Assembly (NCBI GenBank): GCA_947568835.1
Contig: OX387606.1
Location: 3,534,001-3,598,000 of the forward strand
Length of the DNA stretch: 64,000 nt
Reading direction: 5' to 3'
From: Protonemura montana
Taxonomy: Eukaryota; Arthropoda; Insecta; Plecoptera; Nemouridae
A program made the translations under genes and the position numbers. Position 1 is the first letter of the stretch, and each line of letters starts with the position of its first letter. This document shows positions 25,501 through 36,082 of the stretch, piece by piece. The notes under the pieces are model-generated. The model had not been told where the DNA came from, did no database searches, and saw only the letters and a list, made by a program, of their open reading frames with translations.

Positions 25501-27229
25501 AAGTGTCGATCGCCTCTCCGTGCAAAGAGTTGAGCACTGCGATCAGGCCATGAGGGACGTGCGTGGTGGCGACACGGGATTACCTCATGACGCCGACCCT
25601 TTTTCTAGCGCTGACGTCGAGGAAGACTGGACGAGGATCAACAAAGTGGAGCTGATGACCAAGACGGCCAGAGGAGTGATTCGGTCGCGCTTGCGCAGTG
25701 AAATGGATTGAGTGCATTTCATATGCCACACATTAAAACAATTCAGAAATTATGATGAAGCATAGAATCGACTTAATCCTTAACTCTAATTGTTGTGGCC
25801 GAGTGGTCAATGTCGCATAGAAAACGGTTGACGTGGTGGAATCGATGGCATTCCACAACATTCTTTACACTGGAGCCATATCTACTGAAATCGCGTACAT
25901 GGATGCTGCAAGACATGGTTAATGGAGCGTCGAATCGATCAGACTGGAAGAAGCCGTTGGCAATTCAATCGATTGAATTATGATATATCGATGGATGGAT
26001 CGATATATCTAAAAGTCTATCCATACCACATATTGATCCTTGCCCGAGTTAATTAAAAACGCCTTTAACACTTTTACAAAATTTTTACAATATCAATACA
26101 GCCCCAGTGTCCAACTATGTTTATGGCAGAGATACAATGTCCCCAGCCATATTGTGCCTTATAAAGTGTCATTGCTGCTTGAACCGAGAACCAGATTGTA
26201 GGCAACGAGAACAGGGGGAGTCACTTCCTCAATCACGAACACCTATTCGTTCAACAACCCAGGTTGTCACCCCCGTAACACGATGTCGACGCCAACAGCT
26301 GCGACGTCGTCGTAGCACCGTCGGCGTCGGCTAATTGCTAATTACCGTCTAGGTCGGCGTCTCTTGGCTTGGCTTGTACGTGCATTCGACGGCGAGATTA
26401 AGACGTTGACTTCCCCGTTGGAGAGAAAGTGTCCTAATTGTCGGTAGCGTGATTAGCGCTATCAAGGCGGCCCGGGACGAAGGGACGTGCGTGACATGAG
26501 AACTAGGGGGGCTGAACTAGTGAGGAGCTGTGGGTGCTAGTCGGAGAATACCTAGCGAAGCCACTCAATTGCATCAATGGGATGCACGTATGGTTAAACT
26601 GCAACCGTGGCTTCTTCGGTGGAAGGGAAGTGATTATTTTCAGATCTCGTTAAAGTGCAGGTTTAGTTCGCAATAAAGCTCGAGATTATATTAACTCAAA
26701 GATTTATATTTGTGATAATGATGTTTATATTTGTTTATATTTTTTCTTCATCTGAGACTAGTTTAAGGCTTTGCTTAAGTAATGTCGAGTTTAGCGGCTG
26801 TAAAACAATGAATAAATACACTGACAGTTAAGCTCTATTCACCAAGTTTGAAACAAAGAGGTCACCTGAGAGACACAAGGGATGGTAGCCAGGCCAAGGT
26901 GAACTAAAGTAGACCAATGAATGCTCCACGGAAGCATGACATATGTCGGCACATTCCTGATTCCTTCCAGAGAGTTTCAGCAGGGAAATTAGGGTGACTC
27001 GAATGATGAGAACGTTTTGCACCTTTTAAATAATGTGAAATATCTAGCAGTAAAGAGTATTTTCCGTCGTCGCAAATGCAGCGCCAATGCCGCATCGCGC
27101 GCGACGATTCTATCGCAATGATCATCCCCGACTCCCGTGACAATGACAGTTACCTTGGTAGTTGTCGATGCCGACGGCATGGTTGACGCCGACCAGCAAC
27201 GATAATATCCCAAACACAAGCAAGCTCAT
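17914..27229 (-). CDS. NPDC1: NPDC1 homolog (neural proliferation, differentiation and control protein 1), 335 aa as modelled
   Basis: Exons in transcript order are 27229-27154 (proposed), 22450-22190, 21153-20899, 20064-19998, 19202-19038, 18746-18641 and 17991-17914. The frame holds throughout, totalling 1008 nt. The proposed first exon encodes a typical signal peptide (MSLLVFGILSLLVGVNHAVG). Exons 2-3 give an acidic, proline-rich ectodomain with PDVEELIVEELA. The fourth exon is a transmembrane helix at about residues 199-219. The cytoplasmic part contains PTGDRKLAQSAQMYHYQHQ, DYTVYECPGLAP and TGEMEVKNPLF, all hallmarks of NPDC1 and nematode CAB-1. NPDC1 is a type I membrane protein of neurons; CAB-1 binds the Rab3 exchange factor AEX-3. 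I found no exon for the Cys-rich N-terminal domain of the vertebrate protein. The last six exons are secure; the first rests on phase and signal-peptide logic. Confidence 0.9.
20269..20604 (-). other. Unassigned 111-codon open frame in NPDC1 intron
   Basis: A minus-strand open frame lies in the intron between NPDC1 exons 3 and 4. Its composition (Cys, Trp, Tyr and Leu throughout) is not extreme, but I recognise no family and see no splice context that would place it in NPDC1. It may be a decayed mobile-element fragment or chance. Confidence 0.15.
20627..20775 (+). repeat. tRNA-like module between inverted TTATTA/TAATAA termini, copy A
   Basis: A left end TTATTACTAGGAACACTA and a right end TTTCCTAATAATATAAT enclose a tRNA-like core at about 20671-20749. 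The core has a 7-base acceptor pairing (GTCCAAG with TTTGGAC), a D arm GCTC/GAGC, a B-box-like GAGTTCAAGTCCC and a genomically encoded ACCA end. The anticodon arm does not fold properly, so this is not a working tRNA. Related copies are at 22645-22845 and 39095-39215. Confidence 0.6.
21886..22166 (+). repeat. TTGGG pentanucleotide array in NPDC1 intron 2
   Basis: About 280 bases of nearly uninterrupted (GTTGG)n on the plus strand, with a few variants (GTTGTGATGG, ATTGG, GTTAG, GTCGG near the end). TTGGG is a one-base variant of the arthropod telomere unit TTAGG. The array starts about 20 bases inside the intron from the splice donor at 22189, so the NPDC1 pre-mRNA would carry (CCCAA)n there. 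The long Gly-Trp-Val-Gly-Leu open frames across it are artefacts of the repeat. Confidence 0.95.
22482..22551 (+). repeat. (GGA)n followed by a 44-base G homopolymer
   Basis: A short GGA run passes into 44 consecutive G (22508-22551) about 30 bases upstream of the NPDC1 exon-2 acceptor on the minus strand, where it reads as a C tract. It could be a real simple repeat with strong quadruplex potential. The length may also be partly a sequencing or assembly artefact. Confidence 0.85.
22645..22845 (+). repeat. tRNA-like module between inverted termini, copy B
   Basis: The left end TTTTTATTACTACGAACACTA is matched in reverse complement by TAGTGTTCCTAATAATAAAA at the right. Inside lies a tRNA-like segment sharing AGGTGGAGAT and a B-box-like GGGGTTCGAGTTCC with copy A. 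The central part differs and is longer. No coding capacity. Confidence 0.6.
22850..23140 (+). mobile_element. 5'-truncated LINE, ORF2 C-terminal remnant
   Basis: A plus-strand frame ending at a TAA near 23055 reads FYRGVRKYYALPANIK, then KFSRKLENF. This is the characteristic C-terminal tail of ORF2 in CR1/Jockey-type LINEs (pattern FFYRGVKLYNxLPxxIK). A short 3' UTR follows, ending in an A-rich stretch near 23140. It is in NPDC1 intron 1 and differs from the tail of the large element at 58.3-63 kb, so it is another family. Upstream stops show decay. Confidence 0.6.
23141..27153. other. NPDC1 intron 1, remaining part
   Basis: Apart from an 18-base G tract at 24686-24703 and CpG-rich stretches near 23.8-24.1 kb, I see no secure feature. 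A GTGGCCGAGTGGTCAA string at about 25797 resembles the start of tRNA-Ser but has no matching body. I looked for a Cys-rich NPDC1 ectodomain exon and did not find one. Confidence 0.4.
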
Positions 27230-28229
27230 CACGAAGCCGCTTCCATATGGTGATGCTGCTGTCAGTCGTTGGCGCGGACCATCGCAAAGGCGTCTAGCGA
27301 TCAATACCCGGCGACGGCTTCCCAGCGGCATTCCATGAAAGCAGACAAGCGGGTGCCGACGCTGCGAGCTGCGCGACTCAACTGAGCCGTGCGCCGCGCT
27401 GCCAATTGTGGCCGACTGGATACTTGCTCGCCCACGCGGCAGGGTCGATAAGGTAGAGCCGAAGGAACCGGCATGCGACGGGTGGGATAAAGAACCGATC
27501 CTGTGGGATAGATGGCGGGCGCGTCTGTAGATGGATCCAGGAGTAACGAGGACGAGATGGTAGGTGGCTGTCTGCTCTGGTTGACTGGTTGGTAAGAGGA
27601 AAGTGTCGCTTGAAGGCGCCACTGGTGCTAACGCGGCCACGGGTGTATGAAGCATTTATGAGTACAGTTAGAGGTTTAAAGGCATTCTTCTAGCATTGCA
27701 CTTGTAGGATTCAATGTTTATCCCTGAGAGAATTAATTGATTTAGTTACAATGTGGAATGTGTCTTCTGCCGAGGTCATGTATTGCAGTTATGTTTCTGG
27801 TGTTTACCTGTTGGGATTTTGATAGGTAAGGAAGTTTTCAAACAGGCATAATATATATGGTCGTATCGAGACGGGTTAAAATGCTGAAAAGACGAGCTAC
27901 AACTAAAAAACACTGTCCCAATATTCAATAGCTCTCCTAATACAAAGTGTACAATCCTTTGCATCTCTAACTGAGGGGATATCAGATATGAGCTAAGCGC
28001 CCGTTACAGCAAAACCTGCAATTTTTAGCTTGAAATTAATCATACAGTCGTTCTTCAAACAAGGCGTTTTTATTATATTTTTTTACATGGTTTAACTTAC
28101 TTTACTCTTATTATGTAAACGAGGAGCACTACCCCAAATAATAATTATAATAATTGAAGCTGCCTCAAGACACCTGTTCATAAGAAACCCCAAAAACAGA
28201 CTGACGTCTTCGTGGTCGGCGTCGTGGCT
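27230..28229. other. Spacer between proposed NPDC1 start and EFR3-like stop
   Basis: One kilobase that should include the NPDC1 promoter and the 3' UTR of the EFR3-like gene. A minus-strand AATAAA (TTTATT on plus at 28069-28074) is about 160 bases after that gene's stop. The open frame on minus at 27655-27122 simply extends the proposed signal-peptide exon upstream. Confidence 0.5.
28069..28074 (-). terminator. Probable poly(A) signal of the EFR3-like gene
   Basis: AATAAA on the minus strand about 155 bases beyond the TAA at 28230-28232, followed on that strand by AT-rich sequence. Position fits a 3' UTR end. Confidence 0.4.
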
Positions 28230-31200
28230 TTACACGCCCACCGTGTGCTGGTTCATCAACGACTCCTCCGAGTTGGCATTCTCATCCTTTTTGTCAGGCT
28301 TCCTAAAGTGCATCCACAGTCCGTACCGCACCTGCGTACAATGACCGGCGATCGTTGGGCGATACCGTGACAAGACACCACTTTTAACTGTATAGAGCGA
28401 GCCCACGAATTTGGAATATCCTCATTTTGGCTGGTCCTTTGAATCTGGTCCACTCCGAATGACTTGGCAGTGATAATCAAGAAAATGTGACTGAGAAATA
28501 ATCCTTTTGGAATACCATAGAAACTCGCAGTACTAGATAAAATTTAGATAACGGTGCATTGCAAGCAAAAAACTGTGTTTTTTCTGATTTTGGAGTTAAA
28601 ACTGATGTTTAATTACTGCGGGAAACGCGTGAAGATTGGCCGTCATTCTATAGGTACCGTCATTCTACTATGATCGGACCACGCCCGATAAGCAAGAGCA
28701 CTCACCTCCCAGTTCTCAAAGAACAGGTCCAGTCGATCCCAGCGCACCTGATGAGGCGCAAAGTCGTAGAGAGTGCGCAGTGGCGGATTCAGGTGCGGCG
28801 CCTCGTCTGCGCGCCGCTTCATGATCTGCAATCCACAGGAAGAGAACGTTGTTCAGCTCGCCTGGACGACCTCCCGTGCTAGCTAACTATGCGCCGTCGA
28901 GTTGCCCAGAGCATGGTCGAGATATTTGTAAGTGCTCCAACAACACCTTAAACTGCAGAAGAGCGAGCAACGCATCCACATTCAAAACCCTAGTGCTTTG
29001 TCGGTTTCTGATCGCACTTACAGCATTTGCAATTTTATTCGTTGGTATGATCTGATAAGGCTTTGGGACTACTCGCACTTAAACTACATTCATTCATCAT
29101 TTACTTACAAGTCAAAAATATACTCGAAAAATAACATGTAAACAAATGAGTCAATTAAAAATTAAGTTAATGCCATAGAGAATAGAGAGGTGTGACTCAT
29201 ACCAGGTTGATATACTTGAAGAGTTCGACGGCTTTGTTAACCCAGGCCAGCAGCGACATGACGGCCATGATGATGGCGTGGAGGTGCCAGCGCAGCCGCT
29301 CACTGGGCGCAGCCGACCGGAGGGCACTCTCCTGAAGACTCATGAGCAAGCAGACCGTGGCCGCTGACATGTAGCCGCAAGGCACCTCGACGACCATGAT
29401 GCACAACGTCGTGTAGGTCGCCTCTGTGGTCGGGAAACGGGAGGGCGTGAAACGTTGTCGGCGAATACGTTTTTCTCACAAACCAGAGAAAGAAATAACG
29501 TTTAGTTCCTGCGCTTATTTAATTTTACTTGGCAGAACAGTTTAGAAAAAGTGCCTGGACAAAATGACTAGCGATTTAAACTTTTAAGCAAAGTCAAATT
29601 GTGTATTGTGTATTGTGACGTGAAAAGCAAATACAAACACAAATTAGTCTGAAAATAAGTTTGACAAGTTACTACCGAATGAATTTCCAGATACTCCATT
29701 CCTGACAATTGACTAACTATTCATTCCAAACGCGTCAAAAGGTGCTGGCAATGAAACATTTGGCTTTCGTCTGCAGAATACAACCCGGCGCGGAATTCTG
29801 TAAAAAGAAGAGCCTGTACCGAGGTTAAGACGATGGTATCCATGCGTGAGGAACGCTTTCAGGATGCAGTCGTGGATGAGACTGCGGTTGCCGCGCAGGT
29901 AGTTCTTGTCCTCGGAGAAGTAGCAGCCGATGCGCAGAGGGAAGCCGGTGTCTTGGTAAAAAATCTTCGGCGTGTCGAACGCGCGGCGGTTACCACTTCT
30001 GTCCAGCAGCTGGTGCAGCACTCGGTTGCCTACAGGCACGCGGGGGTACCACAAGGTAACAAGCTAGAACCACTTACGAGGCAGTGAGTATCTCGACAAG
30101 TTTCCAGGTAGCAGTGTGGATATCTTTGGGTAAAGTGATGAAAATACCAAGCTTAGCTATTTGTCTTCCGCCTGTTATTACCATCCTCTACTGCTTCACT
30201 ACAGTTGTCACAATGTTACGCGGTGGCCAGCATTAAAAGCTGCTTGGACCAACTTCTTCATGACCATGACCATGCTAAGCTTTAAGGGAAGGGATGATAG
30301 CAGAATTTTAATAGGTTTTAGTGCTTGTTAATGGTTTAACGCGTTTGAATATTTTTTGGCACCATTTATTCTTCTAGTCTAGGTGCTAACCAAGAAGACT
30401 GACGACTCGCACATCTGAGCTGATCATGCGCATGATGGAATAAAGCAAGCTGGGGGTGAGCGTGTCCTGGTAGAGTTGGGTGACATGGCGGGATGCTGCC
30501 AGCTCCAACAGATAGGCAAACTCCAGGACCGCCTCTTCGGGCAGGTTTGGGTCCAGACACCAGTCGGCCAAGGAGTCGATGTACTGCAGGAGAAGAGTAC
30601 GATATTAGTCACATGTAGTGCGGCTATCCTCAGCGATTGCCGTTTCAGTAACACTTACCTAAAATTTAACAAAAGTAGTGAAGTCGTAGATAAATATCGT
30701 CTCCAGGTATCTTTATTTATGTATCGCCATTGGGTTTATAGTAAGTCATAGTATCCACGCTAATGTCAAAGTTTCTGTGAAAATTTTACCGATTGATGCT
30801 GACAGTAATGATTGTCGCCTAGTTACCGTTACTTTAAGTGTAAAGAAATTATGTATTTATTTATTTTATTTATTTATTTATTTTTATTTCACAACTTTGA
30901 CATGCTTTTCTTTATAAATGCTATCGGATGTTGTTATTTTATTTGAATATTGCTAAGTTTAGCCTTCATTTCTTTGGAGGTTTTTGGCAATGGTACTACC
31001 GCTTGTCCCGGCAGATGTTTCGTCATTTTTCAAAGATTACTCGCATTTGAAATGTTAACCTCAACGATCGATACACAAGTATCGATATTTTGAGTTGTAA
31101 TTATTAAGTTGTAAAAGTTTGTAAAAAAAATACAGCAGCAAGTGCCATCGGGTGGTCACAACCATTACCACGTGCTGGAGACTCGTTTGCTCTGCACTAA

Positions 31201-34200
31201 GACGCTGTCTTAAAAGCACAATGGTCAAGTTTTTGTTCGGTACCTGCCCAAGTTGTGCTGGCGTTACCTGCAGCCGATCATCGTTGTGCATGCGTTCAAA
31301 TAGACGGCGTCCACACACTGATAAGCCCTTGCTGACGGGGGCGTACTTGAGCACGCCGTCCACCATTGGACGCACGCTCGCACGGAAGATGCTGAGGACG
31401 CGACGCACGGTGTCGCTCGTTTCCACCGAGAGGCGTCCCCAGTCGTCGCTGTGAGATGGAACGCGAGGTTAAGCGACACTGCGACGGGATCCAGGGTGGG
31501 TGGGTGGATGAGCGAAGAAAATACTAAGTAAGAAGTAACTATCTCGTAAAATGATAGCGATTTTAAAGTTGAAGTGCTTTTTTTGTAACATTTGCGTGGC
31601 ATTAGATTACGTGGTTTGCGTTTAGTCAGTGTCCCTGCGCTAATGTCAAAAGTTCATCTGAGCGAATGAGCCGGCAACACGTGGTAATAGAAGTGCCACC
31701 CGATGGCTCTTGCGGCCGTTTTTTTAAATAAATTCTTACAATTCAATAGCTATGGCTTACAATATCGATAAATGTACTTCTGCCGTTAAGGAAAGCAAAA
31801 ATAAAGATTAATGGAGCGTAAACCAGTCTCAAAGAAAGTCATCTGCGAAAACAACAAAATTTAATTTGTTGATTTTAAAAAATGTGGTGACTTTATCTAG
31901 AAGCAACTACCATTTTTGTCAGTAGGTTTTTTTGAATACAGTTAAACATTGGCGCTGTGATTGTAACTTAACCTGAGAGCTAAAACCAAGTGACATAACT
32001 TACATACGAACTTCTAAAACATTTTTACCTAACGGGTTGAGATAAGGCATCGCACTACTCCGCATTCGTATTTTCCTGTAGATCAAGCTGACAGATAGAG
32101 AATCGCAGAGATTTCCGCCGTGGACTTACTCGGGGTCCGAACCCAGCAGCTCGTAGAGGATACGAATGACCTGACGCGCGTTCTTGATGCGACCATCTTC
32201 GATCATGGTCTCCATGATGTCGAGAAGGGGCGATATGTAAACAGGACCCGACGCCGCGTATGTCGTCACCCGGCGGAAAACCTCGACGCAGAGGAACTCC
32301 CGGTCCCAGGCTTCCTCCTGTTCCACTGTTGCGATCATCATCTGCAGCACCTGTCATAGGAGATAGCGCTAGCACTGTGGTATCAAGAACCGCCTGTCAG
32401 AGCTGTTGGGCAGCAGCAGCCATAAGACTATCGACCGATATGGATTGGATTGACATTAAAATATATATACCATCGATGGGCTATGGCTACTTTATCCTCG
32501 CCGCTTTAAGATTTAAAAGGGTAGTAACTTCACTGATGGTTTTGGAAAACCTTCGCGGTGCACAGCTTTTTTTTCGGCTTGTATAAAAACCTTGATAGAA
32601 CGTTTTTTTAAAAATCGATGTCATTATATTGATACAGTCGAGATACAAAATAATAGATACAAAGTACGTAAGGAAATACTAACTTAACAATGTAAGTAGA
32701 AGTAGTAGTAGGAAATTGAAATATACATTCAATTACATGTACAAAATGTATGCATAAAGCATAACGCAATCAGCCAGTTGAGTTGAAAAAGATTAAGTAT
32801 CAGGGATATGTATTTCTCCGTCAGTTCTTGTGGAAATGGTTCCTCAATCTCTGCTCACAGTGAACTTTTTAAATTCTTTTAAAATTAGTTCAAGTTCTGT
32901 TCTTTCTTGCTGGCATAACTTTAATAACAAACATGACTTGTGTCACATTAAGTCTAAATTACGAGCTGCTGGTCACTGGAAATATATAAATACAAATCCT
33001 GTGATGCTTTTTATTAATTGCAACGCTCTACACTGTACAGAATGTGGAAATTAGGAGAGAGAAAGCGTCTGTGTTCTTGTGGTAAAATATTATCGACACC
33101 TTTCTGAGTATTTGAGTGTCTCAGGACTTTCAGTGAACACCAATGTAACTTTGCACTCAATAATCCGAATAGGAAGTTTATTCCTATGACAACTAAAAAA
33201 AGACTTGCGGTACCTCCGTGTAGTTTGTGGGTGACAGGCGCTTAGTCACCCTGTCGAACACATTAAACGCCTCCTTCAGACGGTTCTCACTGGATGTGTC
33301 CATCGCGCAGCCTTTCGCAATCGCCTGGTCTTGGAAGTAGAAGATCACGATCAGACAGGCTCCTACCAGGACGCCGGTTTCCAGCGAGTGAAGGTCGTCG
33401 TCCTTTGCTGCCATCTCTAGCTTGATTAGTCGGTTCAGGGCTGAGGGTACGAGGCAAGACATAATGATGGCCGTTAGCATCAAGGTGTTTTCAGTGCTCT
33501 GTGGGGTTGTCAATCAAATTAGAGGCAATCCGCTGACTTTCTACGCTAGGCTGAATAATACTGCACTGATTGGCCGTTGTTCGGTGTTAATCTTCTTCTA
33601 TCCTATGTCACAGACCATCGACTTATTTCTGGGCTTATTCCTTGTAGAAAGTTTTGGTTTTCCTTTCAGACCCATTCCATCTGACACTAGATATCAAAGC
33701 CAGTCTGTAAACACTTAGGTCGATTCATCGCTCTGTGGCAGACCAAAGTCCAACAACAGAAGAATAATTTCTGTACAGTTTCTCAATTATTTTCTACTGC
33801 GTTGCCGATTTCTTTTTTAGTAAGAAGGAAAATATGATTAAAAAAACCTGACTAGTGATAGCCGAGCACTCATCATGCGGAAAGGACTTTCAAATAAATG
33901 AAGTCAAAGCGTAGCCTTATTATTTGGCAGCAATGGCAGTTCGAAACCAATTCTAAAGCTACTCTGTGGAAAATGTATTTACAATTGTACTGCAACAGTA
34001 ACTGTTTTTTTTTTTATTCAACTCCAGTGAGCTGGTCGCTTGGTCATTTTTTATCGGTTTCGTTAGCCTCGCTTGCTAATTGTCGGTCCCATGTCTGGTT
34101 TCCAAGTCGCCACCACCCTCTCTCTCGTGGTAGGAGACATTTCTTGAACAGCTCAGAACGCCGCAGTCCATAAAGTCGCAATGAGTTGTTTAAGATATGA

Positions 34201-34908
34201 AATCGTGCGGCATGGCGTTGCATACCTTCCTCAAAACTCTTCTCCGTGCCGCCCGAGCCGATCCTCTTCGAGATCGAGGCAAGCATCCTGGCGAGCTCAC
34301 CCAAGCTGGAGTGGCGCTTCTTGCGGGTGAGACGGTCCCACCTGCAAGCACCCAACGCGGCACCATTGCTGTACTACACCCAAGCATTGGAAATGTGGAG
34401 CGGATACACTATTTATAGGATAAACATCGCCAAGAAAATTACCGACACACAACATAAAAAGGTACCAGCCAAGTAATACCCTTTGCATTGCTACCAACTC
34501 ATCAATTAAATTGCAATCGTAATTTCAGCGATGGGATTTTTTTTAAATACAAACTAGTTCATAAGATTTTTATAATTCGTTGAAAAATTCTAACAAAACC
34601 AAATCTGTGACAAGCTGATAAAAGTGCTGAAGTGTCAGAATATTCGGACCAAAAGAAAAAAAGTGGATACAAACGGAAATGATTTTAGTGTTTTTACAGT
34701 TTTAAGTTGACTCCCATGTCACCCTATAAAGCTCGCGTTTGACCAGAGTACAGTGGTACCTAGTTGCCTAGGGGATTGTTCCAATGAACTCAGGAGGGAT
34801 TCACCTATGTCTGGGTTTCTTGTGGGTAGAAGTGATGGAAATGACTTACAAAGGCACCTTGAAGAGGTCAATGGAGCCGATGTTGGAGCCCCGACGAGTG
34901 TCCGACAT
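28230..34908 (-). CDS. EFR3-like (rolling blackout-related) helical-repeat protein, 10 coding exons, 549 aa
   Basis: Exons in transcript order are 34908-34850, 34341-34226, 33440-33214, 32350-32130, 31448-31268, 30583-30391, 30029-29820, 29423-29203, 28825-28706 and 28331-28230. All are GT-AG with consistent phases, 1650 nt. The protein is alpha-helical throughout. Residues about 330-495 align by order and spacing with the C-terminal half of EFR3: DRSGNRRAF (EFR3 DRHGNRHKF) at 342, a region ending in YTTLCIMVVEV, HAIIMAVMSLL, and DEAPHLNPP (EFR3 EAPYMLPE) at 483-491. EFR3 proteins tether PI4-kinase III alpha to the plasma membrane with TTC7 and FAM126. This protein is about 270 residues shorter than typical EFR3 and its start (MSDTRRGSNIGSIDLFKVP) lacks the palmitoylated Cys cluster. 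The N-terminal half shows no obvious EFR3 match. The gene model is secure; the family name is tentative. Confidence 0.75.
30853..30888 (+). repeat. (TTTA)n microsatellite in EFR3-like intron
   Basis: A run of TTTA units with one slip. The large LINE at 58.3-63 kb ends in the same unit in its own orientation, so this may be the tail of a lost CR1-like insertion, but no coding remnant is recognisable beside it. Confidence 0.6.
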
Positions 34909-36082
34909 GACGGCGTCCCGACGCTAGATCTGTCCGTGGGGTTGAGGTTAAGGGGGACGACGGCTCCCCCCTGCACGGGAATTTAGAGGTATCTATGGAA
35001 ACTTATTTCGTACGTCAATAAATGAAGAAGTCTTGACAGTATTGTAATTGTACGTTAGGTGATATTAGCAAATTAACAATACTGAGGCCGGATTCAAAAA
35101 GCAGATTTTAAGCTTAAGCCACATAAATTTGGGGAATAAGTTGTTGGGATTAATCCCTGCAAATCTGGAAACACCATCTATGATTGGATGATCATTTTTT
35201 AAATTTGGATAGAACGCAATCTCTCTTTTGAGGTTCGAGCCCCTGAGTTTTTACGTATTTTCCCGCAATTGGGAAAAGCGACCATGATACATAAGGTGAA
35301 CCCAATTTACTGCCCCATCTCCCTACTCTACCGACATCATACGCAAACAAAGAACTTTGCAAATAATATCTCCTCTCTCCATGGTAAGCAAAATCGCCAG
35401 GCCATCACTCACGCTAAACCATCGCATCGCGCAACACAGCATTTTTTCAACGAACACCAATCACACCCGAATGGACCGAGGTCACTAACTCATCTGCGTG
35501 CCACTGATGTCCTCGCACATGAATCACATCACCCGCAAAACGCAACGGTAAGCACTTCACGCTAGAGCTTGTTAATCGCCCTCACTACCCTCGACCCGTG
35601 ACCCGTGACCTGCTCGTCATGAACCACCGCGGGGCGCTGACGACGGCGATTTGCAGAGACCGGGTTTCGAACCGAGACCATCGGTGGTGTTGGACAGTAG
35701 CTGAATTTACGAGCTGTGTTTCAGATACGCGTGAATTTATGCAGCTTTGCGGCGAGGGTTGCTGTGTGGTTAGCTTCGAATGATGATTTTCGAATCTGTG
35801 AATAATGTGTTGTGGTTTTGGGCGATGGTTCGTGGCTTGTATATGTGTTATCGCTAGAGGTAGGGTGGGGTAGCAAGCAAGCAAGGGTTAAGTGTCACCA
35901 CAGATAAAATATCATATATGACAAAGAATGACACCCGCTTGGGTGAGGAGATTTGGCCAAAAAATAGCATATGCGTACCAACAGGGCATTTATAAGTCTG
36001 CCACTTTAAAGCGCATTAAAATGCATCGCTTTTCACGAGTAACTGCACAAAGTAGATGTTGTTTTACCTTCGCCGACCTTGG
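34909..36082. other. 5' flank of the EFR3-like gene
   Basis: It holds the presumed promoter of the EFR3-like gene. At about 35090-35200 there is a weakly MITE-like segment (AAAAAGCAGATTTTAAG, and TCTGGAAACACCATCTATGA) resembling the AAAGCAGAGTT family in reverse. A B-box-like GGTTTCGAACC occurs near 35669. No coding region is evident. Confidence 0.35.

Noticed and set aside
25797..25860. tRNA-Ser-like start GTGGCCGAGTGGTCAA
   Set aside because: Only an A-box-like match; no anticodon arm, variable arm or B box follows.
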